Of a DNA stretch of 64,000 nt, positions 22,231 through 33,302 are shown piece after piece. The stretch comes from Thelonectria olida (Eukaryota > Ascomycota > Sordariomycetes > Hypocreales > Nectriaceae). The stretch is taken from the NCBI GenBank assembly GCA_020736575.1, contig JAGPYM010000027.1:372001-436000 (forward strand). Direction: 5' to 3'. The translations under genes were made by a program, and so were the position numbers. Within the stretch, counting starts at the first letter, position 1; every line of letters starts with the position of its first letter. The notes beneath the pieces were generated by a model. It made no database searches, was not told the DNA's origin, and saw nothing but the letters and a program-made list of their open reading frames with translations.

Positions 22231-24903
22231 TTACACTAACGGAAGAAACTTCATCTGCGGCACTCCCGCACTCCCCTCGGCCTGCTTCCCATCCGCCTTG
22301 CCGCTCGTTGACACGGGAGTCGAATCAGCCTCGGAGAGCGCGCTGCCATCAGCCTCGACGGCCTGCTGTGCCGGACTCTCTGTCGCCTGCTGTTTCGGAG
22401 CTTGGGACACGGGAGCGATGGGACTCGAGTCGGCTTCTACGAGCACGTTGCTATCCGCTTCCACGGCATGTTGCCGACTTGAGCTGCCGTGTGTCGTCTC
22501 TGTTCTTCGAGTCGTGGAAGAAGAAAGAGGCGTTGAGTCTGCCTCGATGATGGCATTGCTGTCTGCTTCGGCAACGACTTGTTCAGAAGAGCTCCGTGTC
22601 GTGCGAGATGTGCTGTGCTTGTGGCTTGTAAATACTGGGGGAATAGGAAACGAGTCAGCCTCGAGGAGCGGACTGCTGCCAACTTCGGTAACCTCCTCCC
22701 ACTGCGTGAAGTCCCTCGTGTCTGGCTGATGCGGCCGTGAAACTACAGAAACAGGAATTATGGGCCCTGAATCTGCCTCGTAAAAGGTGTTTCCACTGTC
22801 CGCTTCGGCGACGACCTGCTGTGCAGTCCGATGCCTGGTTCGGCCTCTCGTGTAGCTGGTGTCGGTCTCTGAGTTGGTGACTGTGCTGCCCGCCACCTCG
22901 GAAATAGTCTGTTGGGCCGGTTTCTTGGTCGTCTCGGTGATGGTATGCCCCGAGTTGGTGGGGACGGGCACTCTTCCGCCGTCGACTTCTGCGATGTGTT
23001 GGGTTGAAGTTGTGTTGGACAAGCTCTGGCTGAGGCTGGGAGATGCGGAGCTCGAACTCATCTTAACTGCTCCCCCTTCCACCTCTGCCACGCCTTGCTG
23101 AGTGGTAACCGTCTGGCTCTCAGGCTGTCCCGACGTTGCATTCATGGGAATATCAATGCCTGGCTTGGCCATTCCACCGTCCACCTCGGCAACACCCTGC
23201 TGCCCTGACGCTGTGCTCGTGTTGTTCTCCTCAAAGGCAAAGACAGGCGCAAAGGTGTCCGAGTCCAATGTCAGAATACGCCCACCCTCCATTTTTGCAA
23301 CACTTTGCTGCACAGGACGTGTCGATGTCTGATCCAGAGCTGAAGAACCATGAGGCCTCGCGCTCCCAGACGCAGGTGTCATCCCAGCCTCACTGCCAAT
23401 CTCAGAAATAACATTCTGCTGCGTAGGACGATGCGTGGTCCCCGTCGGGTTTTGTCCAGATGTCGTCCAGTCTTGCACAATAGCACCTAAACCCGTCGTA
23501 TAACCGCCTTCCACCTCCGAGACCACATTCTGCGCAGGACGGTTCGCCCTTCTGAAAGGGTTCTGTCCCGAGCCCAGAGCAACAGCGCCCGAAGTCGTCA
23601 GCGCCACACCAGGTCTGCCATCTGCACCCTCCAATTCCGAAGCACTATGCTGTACAGGCCCATGCGTCGTCTCAAACTCATCCCGTCCAGGTCTCGGAGA
23701 ATCAGGGACGAGCGTGCCCGAGTCCGGCCTGATCAAGTCTTGCGCCTGAATCTCGGCGAGTTGTTGTGTGGCATAGTACGTCGTCTCGTAGCCAAACTGT
23801 CCGGGAGCCGCACTCGTAGAAACCGGCGCAAACGAGCCGTCTTGCTTCACCATGCCGCCGTCGACTTCTGCTAAAACGTGCTGTGAAGGAGCATGCGTCG
23901 CCTCAGAGCCGTCCTGACCTTGACTCGAGACAAACGCACCCGAGCTCGTCGTGTTGTTGACCACCGCTCCACCATCCACCTCAGCAACGCCCTGTTGCGA
24001 AGCAGCCTTTGTCGTCTCTGTGTAATGCGACTTCTCATCCTCATACAGCGGCCGAACACCACCCACGATCGGCTTCCCGTCCGTCTCGTTGTACACGTTG
24101 CCCGGACCGGCCTCGACCTCTGCAACATTCGGCTGCGCAACGGGCTTCATCTCCTCGCTGTCCTTGCCATCGCTCCCAGAACCGCCGCCAGCCTCGACGG
24201 ACGCAGCAGCCGCCACGGCCCTCTTCTTGTCGCGTCGCTTGAAGTAGAAGAGCCCAAAGGCGACGAAGCCAATGACGAACAAACCACCCACCACGCCGCC
24301 AGCAATAGGTCCTGCAGACGAGCTCGAAGAGCCAGAACTCCCGGCATCGCTGGATTGGCTGTCGTTCGTGTCGGAGCTGGAGCTGGAACCGGATTCGGTG
24401 CTAGAACTGGAGTCGCTCTCGGTCGAGTCGCCAGAGTTGATTCCAGTCGAATTGGACACCTCGAGCATGTACACCTTTGCCCCGTTTGTGCAGCAGTCGT
24501 CGCCGCCCGAGGGACAGCAGTATTTGTTTTCGCCGCACTTGATCAATCCGAGCCAGTTGTCCGAAAGCTCTATTCCCAGTGTCAGTCAGTGATCTCTCTC
24601 CCCCAACACTTTCCACGAGGCAAGCCAAAACCACATACCATCCATACACACGTTCGGACAATTCGACCAGTCCTTGTTCGCACACGCAGCGCGGTAGTAG
24701 TCGTACTTGCCGGGATTCTCACACAGCCCATTCGACAAGCACTTGTCGCCCTCGCCAAAGTAGCAGCACGTCGAGAAGCCGCTGTTCCCACACGGCTGGT
24801 AGTTGTAGTCGTTGGCCTTGTTGCCGTCGGGGTAGTAGCAGTTGCTCGCAGATGCCAATGTGCCAAGGCCGGCAACGAGGGCCCAAGTGTGCGAATACCG
24901 CAT
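22231..24903 (-). CDS. Single-pass membrane protein: Cys-rich ectodomain, long repetitive cytoplasmic tail
   Basis: Exons 24903-24639 and 24569-22231; intron 24638-24570 (GTATGT...AATAG). The junction restores CMDELSDNWLGLIKCGENKYCC. The protein has 867 residues. Residues 1-20 are a signal peptide (MRYSHTWALVAGLGTLASAS). An ectodomain of about 110 residues follows with a Cys pattern typical of uncharacterised ascomycete surface proteins (YQPCGNSGFSTCCYFGEGDKC, ENKYCCPSGGDDCC). Then come a Ser-rich stalk (residues about 130-170), one transmembrane helix (AGGVVGGLFVIGFVAFGLFYF) and a basic stop-transfer FKRRDKKR. The remaining 650 residues are cytoplasmic and carry about 17 degenerate copies of a unit led by QQxVAEVDGG or QQxVAEADSG. 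The architecture suggests a wall sensor or anchor, loosely like Wsc/Mid2 proteins, but that is inference. No kinase or other catalytic motif is present. Confidence 0.88.
22290..24145 (-). repeat. About 17 degenerate QQxVAEVDGG-type coding repeats
   Basis: Units are spaced roughly 25-55 residues. N-terminal copies read QQGVAEVDGG, QHVLAEVDGG, QNVVSEVEGG. C-terminal copies read QQVVAEADSG, EQVVAEADSN, QQAVEADGS and are followed by a second element EADSxPIxPV. Linkers are Thr/Ser/Pro-rich (ETTxxPxQQ). The shift from VDGG to ADS type along the tail shows two subfamilies of unit. Confidence 0.8.
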
Positions 24904-26060
24904 CGCCGTGAAGCCGTTTGCCGAGAAGAGTCGGCAGCTTCAAAGAGAAGGACAAGCAAGCTGGCTGCAACGCAGGGCCAAGCTCAGAAGCTGGAAAGTG
25001 AAGATGAGAAAGGAAGAAGAACAACCTCCACGAGAACAGCAAACAGCCAAAAAGTCACACCGACCTCCCAGGACATCGGGGCCCTCAAAGACTTGAAGAT
25101 CCCCGCGAGCTGAACGCTAGTGGCTGCCACCAGCGTCGTGGCGTAGAGACGGTCTCGCCATGTCTGCACTCTCACCACGCATTGGATCTGGGCCAAATTC
25201 CCGATGCAATAGCCAAGTGGAGTCTCATTGACGAGCGAGTGAGCGTGTGACTGGAAATTGCCTCCAAAAGGGGTGCAGACGTGGCTCCCTTTTCTCCAAG
25301 ACCTGCCTCCGTGCCACTCAAGCCGAGAACATTAATTGCAGTCCAACACCCCTTTTAAATCGGATGGCTGTCATGTCTCATGCCATCCTCTCTCTCCCTG
25401 CCCGCCTCGATAATGCCTGGTCGCTGCCAGGATTGTGCCATCGATGCGCTGGCTCACAGACCCCGATCTGGAATGCAACCCACCACATCCCCGTAGGGCT
25501 GATGTCGCTACTGTAAGGTACCTTGTCAAATTGCAGAACATGGCTGATTAAAGTTGAATGGGGTTGCGGTAGTAGACAGGGGAATCATGATATGACAGAC
25601 ATGTAATAGAAACGTAGACAGGGCCTCCTGCTCGTTCCTTTCGATACCGGCATCAACCTTGACAGGGACATCACACTAACATCTTCATAGTAACGCTTTC
25701 CATCCAAAGATCGTGCACTGGTTTCATTATGTGCTATATACAACAACGGGTCTGTTTATACCCGGACGGCCATGTCTGTTCTCACTCGGAGAATGGCCCG
25801 TTGTGCCTCTTGCGACACGGGCGCGGGACGGGACATCACAACAGGCCGTCAAACCCTCATATTCCCCCCAAACTAGATTGAGCTAACCAAGGCAATCCAG
25901 TTTCAAAGCTTTTTGCGCGTCTCGATTTTTTGTGCCCAAATCCGCCCCCCAGCAAGCAGCTAAACTCCAAGGTGATGATAATGAAGTGGTAAAAAAGACA
26001 AGAAAAATCCAAAAGAAGATGGTATCGGATAAATAGTGAGAACTCGAGTCAACATGGAGC
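24904..26060. other. Intergenic, promoter of membrane protein and 3' flank of ILV2
   Basis: About 1.16 kb. It holds the upstream region of the 24903 gene and the 3' UTR of ILV2. The plus-strand frame that runs through 25113 is a shadow of the membrane protein gene. No gene, repeat or clear motif seen. Confidence 0.5.
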
Positions 26061-28481
26061 TTAGCCGTGCAGACCACAGGTACGCTCTCTCATCAGCTCA
26101 CGTCGCTTCTTGTCCTTCTCTGTACAGGGAATTAGCATATATACTTCATCGACTTTGTCACATTATAACGTACCTCCATCGTACACGAGGAACTCGTGCA
26201 GACCGGATCCCGCAGGCACCATGGGCAGGACGGGCACCTTCTTGTCCGTCACAACCTCGAGCAGAGCAGGGCCATCAGTGTTAATCAACCACTTCAGGCT
26301 GTCGACAACATCTTCAGGCTTCTCCACACGGCGGCACTGGATGCGCATAGCCTCGGCCAACTTGATGAAGTCGGGGTTGGACTGATGCGTGTGGGCATAT
26401 CGGTCCTCGTAGAAGAGGTTCTGCCACTGGGTGACCATGCCCTGCTCCTCGTTGTTGAGGACAATGACCTTGACACCAATGTTGAACTGGGCAGCAGTCG
26501 AGAGCTCAGTCAGAGTCATGTTGAAGGAAGCGTCACCGTCGATATCAATAACAAGAGCGTCAGGTTGGGCAACCTTGGCGCCGATGGCAGCTGGGAGACC
26601 GTAGCCCATGGTTCCAAGACCACCAGAGGTGATCATGGATCGGGGGTGTCTCCATCGGAAGTGCTGGGCAGTCCACATCTGGTGCTGACCGACACCGGTG
26701 GCGATGTAGGTCTGGTCCTTGCGGTCGGCGGTCAATTTGCTGAGCTCCTCGATGAAAGTCTGGGGCTTGATGAGACCAGTGCGCTCGGCGCGCTCGTAGT
26801 GAGACAGGGGCCACTTCTTCTTCCACGTACGAATCTTGTCGAACCACTCCTTTCGGCTCTCCATTGATCGAGCATCAACGTGAGGCATCAGGATCTTCAT
26901 GTTAGAGGCAACATCACCCTCGATAGCCTCAGCGGCCTGCACGACCTTGTTGATGTTCTTGGGCATAATCTCAAAGTGGACAATACCACCTCGGCCCTCA
27001 GCAGCAGCAGCCTTGGCACCGGGAGCGAACTTGCCAATATTGAGAGTAACACGGTCATCGAAGCGAGCACCTAGAGCAATAATGAGATCGGCCTCCTGCA
27101 TGGCCATGTTGGCATAGGCAGAGCCGTGCATACCAAGCATGTGCAGGGACTTCTCCTCGAGCTCATCGTAGGCACCAAGACCCTGGAGGGTCGTGGTAAC
27201 GGGGATGGAGCACTTGTCAGAAAGCTCCTTCAGGAGCTCAACACCACCCTTGGACTGGATGACACCCTGGCCGGCGTAGATGATGGGCTTCTTGGCAACA
27301 TTGACAAGGTCAGCAACGCGCTTGATGGAAGCAGTGAGCTGCCTCTTGTTCAACTCCATGGCTGCGCGAGAAGCGGCGCTGGGCAGAGAAGGCAGGGCGA
27401 TGTCGGTGGGAATAGCTCTTCGCAGAATGCCAGCAGTGACATCCTTAGGAAGATCGACGAGGACAGGACCGGGACGTCCGCTGGTGGCAATCTCGAAAGC
27501 CTCATTAATGCGTCGGGGAAGCTCGGCGACGTTCTTGACCATGACGTTCCACTTGGTGCAGGCCCGTGAGATGCCGATAACATCGGCCTCCTGGAAGGCA
27601 TCGCTGCCAATGGCAGTGGTGACGACCTGACCGCAGAAGACAACCATAGGAGTTCCGTCGGAGAGGGCATCCTGCATGGGGGTAATGACGTTGGTGGCAC
27701 CAGGGCCGGAGGTGACGAGAACAACACCGGGCTTGCCAGAAGCGCGGGCATAGCCCTCAGCCATGTGGCCAGCACCCTGCTCATGACGAGGCAGGATGAA
27801 GTCGAAGTGTTTTGAGTTGTAGATGGCGTCGAAGACGGGAAGAATGGCACCGCCAGGGTAACCAACTGTGAGTCATGTTAGTGACCAAGTTATTGGCCAA
27901 GCTTCCATGTGCGCAAACGGTGGAATACGTACAGATGTGTTTCACGCCATGTCGGAGCATCATCTCGTGGAAAATCTCACCACCAGTCTTTCCAATGAAT
28001 CTATAACATATTGGTCAGGTTGGATCTCGGGGGTTGCGATGGGATATGCGTACGACTCATCCATCTCACTTCTGCGGGGGTTGACGAGGGGTTGGACATG
28101 GCTCTGGTCCTTGTCGGCATTGAAGGCCGGGCTGGGTGCATCGCGAGCTTGGCTGCTGCTATAGCAAAGTCAGTATAATTATGTCTTTGCCATTTTTATT
28201 GTGGTGTGGTTGCGCAATGCCAATCCATGCACAATGATTCGTCGTCCAAGATTTTTGTGTGCGCGCGGCACAAGAGGGGCAGCGTGGCCAGTGCAGGGAG
28301 ATGACGACGAGACCATCAATGGCAATGGGGCAACTTACGGAGCAGCAGTAGTCGACTGATTCCTCTGGCTGGGGGAAATCTTCTTTGACGCCTGGACAGC
28401 AGCAGCAGAGGTTGTGGTGGTGAAGGCGCGAGCCTGGGCGACGGCCCTGATGGCGCGGGTGGCCTGGCGAGTTCGGAGCAT
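26061..28481 (-). CDS. ILV2: Acetolactate synthase catalytic subunit, mitochondrial, five exons
   Basis: Thiamine-diphosphate and FAD enzyme that condenses pyruvate into acetolactate, or with 2-ketobutyrate into acetohydroxybutyrate, the first common step of Val, Leu and Ile synthesis in mitochondria. Exons: 28481-28339, 28158-28054, 28000-27933, 27865-26174 and 26119-26061; 688 residues. The first exon encodes an Arg-rich transit peptide (MLRTRQATRAIRAVAQARAF). Splicing restores MDESFIGKTGGEIFHEMMLR and FGYPGGAILPVFDAIYN. Catalytic Glu134 lies in RHEQGAGHMAEG. The ThDP motif runs from GD at 549-550 to NN at 576-577, and Trp586 of the herbicide site is intact (VTQWQ). The last intron (26173-26120) is easily missed: read through, the protein ends GGTL; spliced, it ends EKDKKRRELMRERTCGLHG, as fungal homologues do. 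The regulatory subunit is not in the window. Confidence 0.96.
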
Positions 28482-29956
28482 GGCGGAGGTGGAGGAGGAG
28501 CTGGGGGCGTGGTTGGGGGGGGGCAGATGGAAGGGCGAAGTGCGAACCAAGGAGCCTACAGGCTCAAAGGGAACGAGGAGTGAGGGTTTATGAGGAAAGT
28601 CCTCGGTGAAGAAGACTCAATTGAGGTCGAGTCACAGATCAGAGAAGGCTTGGAGATGTCGGAGGCAAAAAAAAAAGAGTCAAAGTCAGTCGTCGACCAA
28701 AAGGGCGTGCCGGGGAAAAAATCACAAGCGGTCGGGCGGCCGGTGGCCGGAGTGGACCGGCGAAGATGTGGGGTAACAGTCGAGCGACAACCCTGGAAAG
28801 TGCCAAAATGCAGGAGCGCTTCGGCAGGAGCGAAGACTGGTGGTGGCCCTGGTGGGTGGTGGCCACGAGGTGACTCTTTCCCAAGAGACGTTCTGGCCGT
28901 GTTGGAGGGCGTGCACGGGCCACTCCGGTACAGGGGTGCCAAGTTGCCAACCCAAAGAAGAGAGATCGGTTGGCTTGCGGCCAATCAGAGAGAGCGTGAA
29001 TGGCCGATATCGCCACTAGCACGAACGCCTGGATTGGCTGGAGGCTGGTCGCTGGCGTGTTTTGCCTGTGAGCTGTGAGCTGCGAGCCTGGGAGCGATGG
29101 CAGGAGTTGGGCTCTTGTGATGGACCAAGGGAAGGAAAGAGCGACGGTTGAGGATCTTGGATCGAGTGGCAAGAGCATTTCTGTTGACATCTTCTCCAGA
29201 TCTGGTGCCTGAGGTATCGCCATCTACCAAGATCTAGTTAAATGCCATCTTCCTTTGTCATCGAGCATCAAAGTGACTTGAATAATGAGAGTAAATTCTC
29301 TAAAATCACTTGAAACAGAGCCCGCTACAAAATGATCCCATCTCCATTCCATGCCCCCGTCGGTCATCGTCCGTCGGTTCCATCGCATAATGGCTTTCGG
29401 GAAATGTACTGAGACACGGCACTGCAACACTGCACGCGACAACACCTGCTTTCATGTGCTTGTCTCAAATGCTCCCCCGCGTTCGGCGGCACGGGCCCGG
29501 AAGCCGCTTATTGCATGTCCCTCAAGTTCCGTCCACCAAGGAATTCCTATTCCGACCAGGTTGCGACCAAGCAAGACGTGCAATGCGACAATGCGAATTG
29601 CCATTGGACATGGTGTCTCCGTATTCGCATTCATGTTGTATTTCAAGGCCTTCAAGTTGACGCATTCACTTATTACATCACTGAAGGCCGCCAGCAACAA
29701 TAAAGAAATCTACTTCGCTAATCTTATCAAACATGTCATCTCAGATCTCTCAACGCCAACCTTTCTCACCAACCCCTTTCCTTCTTCGGCAACCACTTTT
29801 GACTCCGACAAATAGCTTGTACCCCGCGAAATGAGCGACCTATCATTGTCGTGACTCATCAATGTCTGTCCTCCAACTCGTCTCCCATCATGAGTGTAGA
29901 GGCGTATTCCTATCTTAATTCGCCTCTACCCAGGCAAAAGAAACCGCAGCTTTAAA
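28482..29956. other. ILV2 upstream region and 3' flank of ankyrin gene
   Basis: About 1.5 kb without a supported gene. The part next to ILV2 holds three TGACTC sites (listed separately), an A10 run (about 28667-28676) and a Leu3-like half-matching site (CCGGTACAGG near 28925). The rest should include the 3' UTR of the gene at 29957-32053. Confidence 0.5.
28629..28876. promoter_or_regulatory. Three CPC1/Gcn4-type TGACTC sites upstream of ILV2
   Basis: GAGTCA at 28629-28634 and 28677-28682 (TGACTC on the ILV2 strand) and TGACTC at 28871-28876. The first two are 148 and 196 bases upstream of the ATG. TGACTC is the core bound by the cross-pathway control activator (Gcn4/CPC1), which induces ILV genes on amino-acid starvation in ascomycetes. 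Three copies in under 400 bases upstream of this gene make function likely. Confidence 0.6.
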
Positions 29957-32053
29957 CTAATCATCGTCGTCGTCGTCCCAACCCGAATCGTCCTCATCAC
30001 AACCCACATCAACTTCAGAATCGACCCATCCTCCAGGCATCGCTTCTGGCGGATTCTCATCGGAATCGGACCCCAGGACAGGGTAACGCTCCTCACACAT
30101 AATCCAATATTCCTCCCATCCAGGGCTCGTCTCGAAGCTCCAATCCTCCGGACGAGGTCCATAACTCATCAAAGTCACTATATACTCTTGCCCCTCCCAC
30201 AATTCCGCCTCAAAAGTCGTTTGCAATCGACCGTACGCCTCAAGGTCCACACCCGCCTCCATCAAGTCCTCAAGCCAACTTTGCAATACAAGTTGAGGAT
30301 GCTTGTCCCATACAGATAGAAATACCCTGCCGAACTCAAAGAACCAAACGTAGGCCGAATGAATAGTCTCGCAAGCTGATAGATGCAGTTGGGCAAGATC
30401 CTCTGCAGAGGCACCACAAAACATCCACCTTACCAACGCTCGAAGGCCCGCGAATTTACCCTTCGAAAACCATGCCTCCCTCCAATATGTACGAGTGAAT
30501 GAGCGAACGCTGTCAGTGAACGACAACTGCATCCGAAACTGGTCCGGTGAGACGCCATGGCTTGCCTGGACGTCCATAAGACCAGCAAAGTTGATATAGT
30601 CCCACTCGGCTATGTTCAGATCAGATAGCTTCAACTTCGCTTGGCGCCCTTTATTGATCAACTCCAGAACCCCGGGAACGCTCCACACTGTGCTCGCCAA
30701 CCAGTGCTGTCTCAAAATACCTAGAATGTCGTTGGGCAATATTCCCATCTCATCATCATCGAGTTGACCTTGATCAAGGAGATATTGATAGTAGTTACAC
30801 ACCCTGTTGGGGTCCCTGACAACAGGGATATACCACGAGAACTTCAGCACTCGAGCATGCTCCAGGTGGAGGCCCAAGTTGACCAAGACCTTAACCGTCT
30901 CAGTCTGGAGTCCCTCTACCGCATACTTAGGCGGTCGTTGTAAGTTTTAGATGGTTAAACAGGTCAGATGTAAACTTACGTCAAGCAAATTTTCCCCAGC
31001 TGAGGTGCAATCATACAGAGAGGCTTCATTTGCTTCAAACGCCTCTAGCAGCTTCTCGGTTTCCCCACGATGAGCGTACCGAAACACGTCATCATTAAAA
31101 GAACGAGTGCACCATGGCGTTAGCTGAAACTTCCATCCGCCGTAGGATCTGCGAGCCTGCAGGTCCCACACCTTGCCTGTCAGCCACAGCGGCAGCTGAA
31201 ATCGTGCTTGGTGGACTATATCTTGTATCAGCATGTTGAAAGCAGTCTGGGTCATTGTAGGCCAGACCTTGCATGGTTGCCATGAAGGTGTTTCCGTTGG
31301 ATGTCTTATATGTCTCGTACGAAAAGCCCGGTAACCACCCAGAACTGGCCCTGAAAGGCCTTCTGAGTCTTGGTGTCGAAGATTCAAGCATTTGATCTTG
31401 ATGAGCTTTCTTCTCTCTTTTCGAGGATGTGGTCAGAGCCATAGCCCCTTGGTCTGTATCTTCCTCGGTACAATCGGTTGTAGATAATTCCTTCATGTCA
31501 TTCCCGATTCGCAGGGCCTCAAACTCGGTCATGAGGATAGAGTGTCGAATTCTCGATAGTGCGCTGCACTTCATTAGCAAACGCCATTTGTCAAAGGATG
31601 CCATTCCGAAACCGACCTTGCATATGCTTGTTGGGAGATCGATATTAGTTGCAGCGCGAAAAGAAGACGCTTCTCGCATTCCTCAACCACACTACGCTTC
31701 AGTGCCACCTTGGCTTTGGACATGGTCCTCTTTCCCTTCCGTGCCGAAGCGATCTGCAACTCCATGTCTCCTATCAGCTTCTCCAGCGCCTCAAATGCGC
31801 GCCGGCAGTAGTCCAAACTGAGCTTCGCAGCTTTGTCGTTCTCCGCAATGCTCCTGGTCTGTTGGAACTCGCTGTCCATGTCGTCGAGTGTCGGCGCCAG
31901 CACCTGGAGCTGCTCCATGTGGAGCTTGATCATGTCGGGAACATTTTGGACCTCGTCCCAGAGACGTTTGAGTCGCAAGCCACTTGAGCCCAACTTGCCC
32001 GCCGTCTCTGTGATGGTGATGACGCTGGTGACGATTCCAAGGACTTCGGCCAT
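29957..32053 (-). CDS. Fungal ankyrin-type protein with acidic tail, four exons
   Basis: Exons 32053-31617, 31563-31268, 31221-30980 and 30925-29957; 647 residues. Introns: 31616-31564 (weak donor GTCGGT, branch GCTAAT), 31267-31222 (weak donor GTCTGG, 46 nt, least certain) and 30979-30926 (GTAAGT, strong). The start MAEVLGIVTSVITITETAGK is the usual opening of the helical N-terminal domain found on fungal NACHT and ankyrin proteins, so the longer open frame upstream is ignored. The middle carries the phrase ARFQLPLWLTGKVWDL...GWKFQLTPW typical of these proteins. The ankyrin part reads DDVFRYAHRGETEKLLEAFEANEASLYD and, across the last intron, LLDYAVEGLQTETVKVLVNLGL. No NACHT or other effector is encoded. 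It ends in an extremely acidic tail (DEDDSGWDDDDDD). Role unknown; relatives are linked to self/non-self recognition gene sets. Confidence 0.8.
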
Positions 32054-33302
32054 GTCGATGGCTGATCGGATGATTGTGTCAAGTTTCCCCTCATCGAGCC
32101 TGGTGAGGCTGTGGCTATTTAAGCTGCACCAGGTGAGGCTGTGGCTCTGCGACCTGCATGAGCAGTGAGCCTTGTCTGCCACTCATGCACCGCGAATGCA
32201 ATGTGTCAGCAGCCCAACGCCATGGCTGCCTGAGGTGAAGAATTGACATGAAGACAAACACAAGTTGAAACCATTGGGGGACAAAGTCAGGCTGTTTACC
32301 AAAGCTCAGCACTTTCCTCCTCGAGCCTGATGAATGGGTTAATAGCGAAGCAGGTGAAAGGAATAACTACCTACTTACCTATCTACCTATGCAGATGTTA
32401 CCTGAGGTAGAGGTCCTACGTACAGTAAGGTACATATCGAGCAGGTTGAAAAGGTTTGGAGGAAGGACGGAAGTACCAGTATCCAACATTCTGGCAATAC
32501 ATCACATCACATCACAACAGGCAAATGACATAAGTATGATATTTGAACGTCCTTCATTAATACCCCGTAGATGGCTGGGTACCTTATATACTCCGTATCT
32601 TTCTTATCAACTGGCACACAAGGGTATCTGTATCTGCCAATCCATCTCGCCTCCTTTTCCTCCTCTTTCTTCTCTTCTCTTTCCTATCCATCCTTACACA
32701 CATACACACACACACCGAAAAAGAAAAAGAAATCTCAGGGAGACCCCCCCGATTGAACAAATCCCGTTCCCTCCCTTTCCCCCATTTCCATGACTGTCTT
32801 CAACACCGTGGTATCTCAAAGCACAAAAAAAGAGCAAAACATGAAATAAGCACAAAGATAAATAAAATCGCAGCGAAAGAGAGATAATAGTGACAAAAAT
32901 TGCAAGAGACAAGAGAGTGAATAGAAAAACGTGGCGGCGGTAGGCTCGAGATGAGCGAGGTTTTGTTTGACAAAGAGAAATATGGATGATGATATTCAGA
33001 TGTGTCGAGCCTCGTCAGAGAAGACGCAACACTTGGGTATCCCGGTCATAATGTTTGGTAACGATGATAAAAATGTTTCTTTTGCCTCCCTCTTTTCCTC
33101 CTCCTCTCCGAGGTAGGCAGAGCAGAGGGGGAAAAACAAGTTGAATTATTAGTACAGCGTATGTAAAACCGCGCGCCGGTAATGATGATGATGATGATGA
33201 TGATGGCAGTGTAAGATGATCATGATAAAAAAAAATGCTGATGTTGAAAGACGCTTTTCTTTTTCCCGTTTGTCCCGTTGTTGTTTGTTGTTGGTTCAGT
33301 TT
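32054..33302. other. Intergenic, upstream of ankyrin gene and 3' flank of zinc-finger gene
   Basis: About 1.25 kb. 32365-32430 holds repeated CTACCTA/TTACCT words, common in Sordariomycete promoters. 33182-33205 is an (ATG)8 microsatellite in the presumed 3' UTR of the zinc-finger gene. No gene seen. Confidence 0.5.

Noticed and set aside
22290..24145. Tail repeats as HET-s-type amyloid (HRAM) motifs or as a CRISPR-like array
   Set aside because: Units lack the spacing and hydrophobic/Asn pattern of HRAMs, are coding, and have degenerate DNA sequence.
23893..25113. 406-codon plus-strand ORF opposite the repeat-tail membrane protein
   Set aside because: No motif; it overlaps the start and promoter of the real minus-strand gene.
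28922..28936. Leu3 binding site (CCGGTACAGG) upstream of ILV2
   Set aside because: One mismatch to CCGGNNCCGG and a short palindromic consensus; too weak to call.
33182..33205. (ATG)8 run as part of the zinc-finger coding sequence
   Set aside because: It lies downstream of the stop at 33303 on the minus strand, in the presumed 3' UTR.
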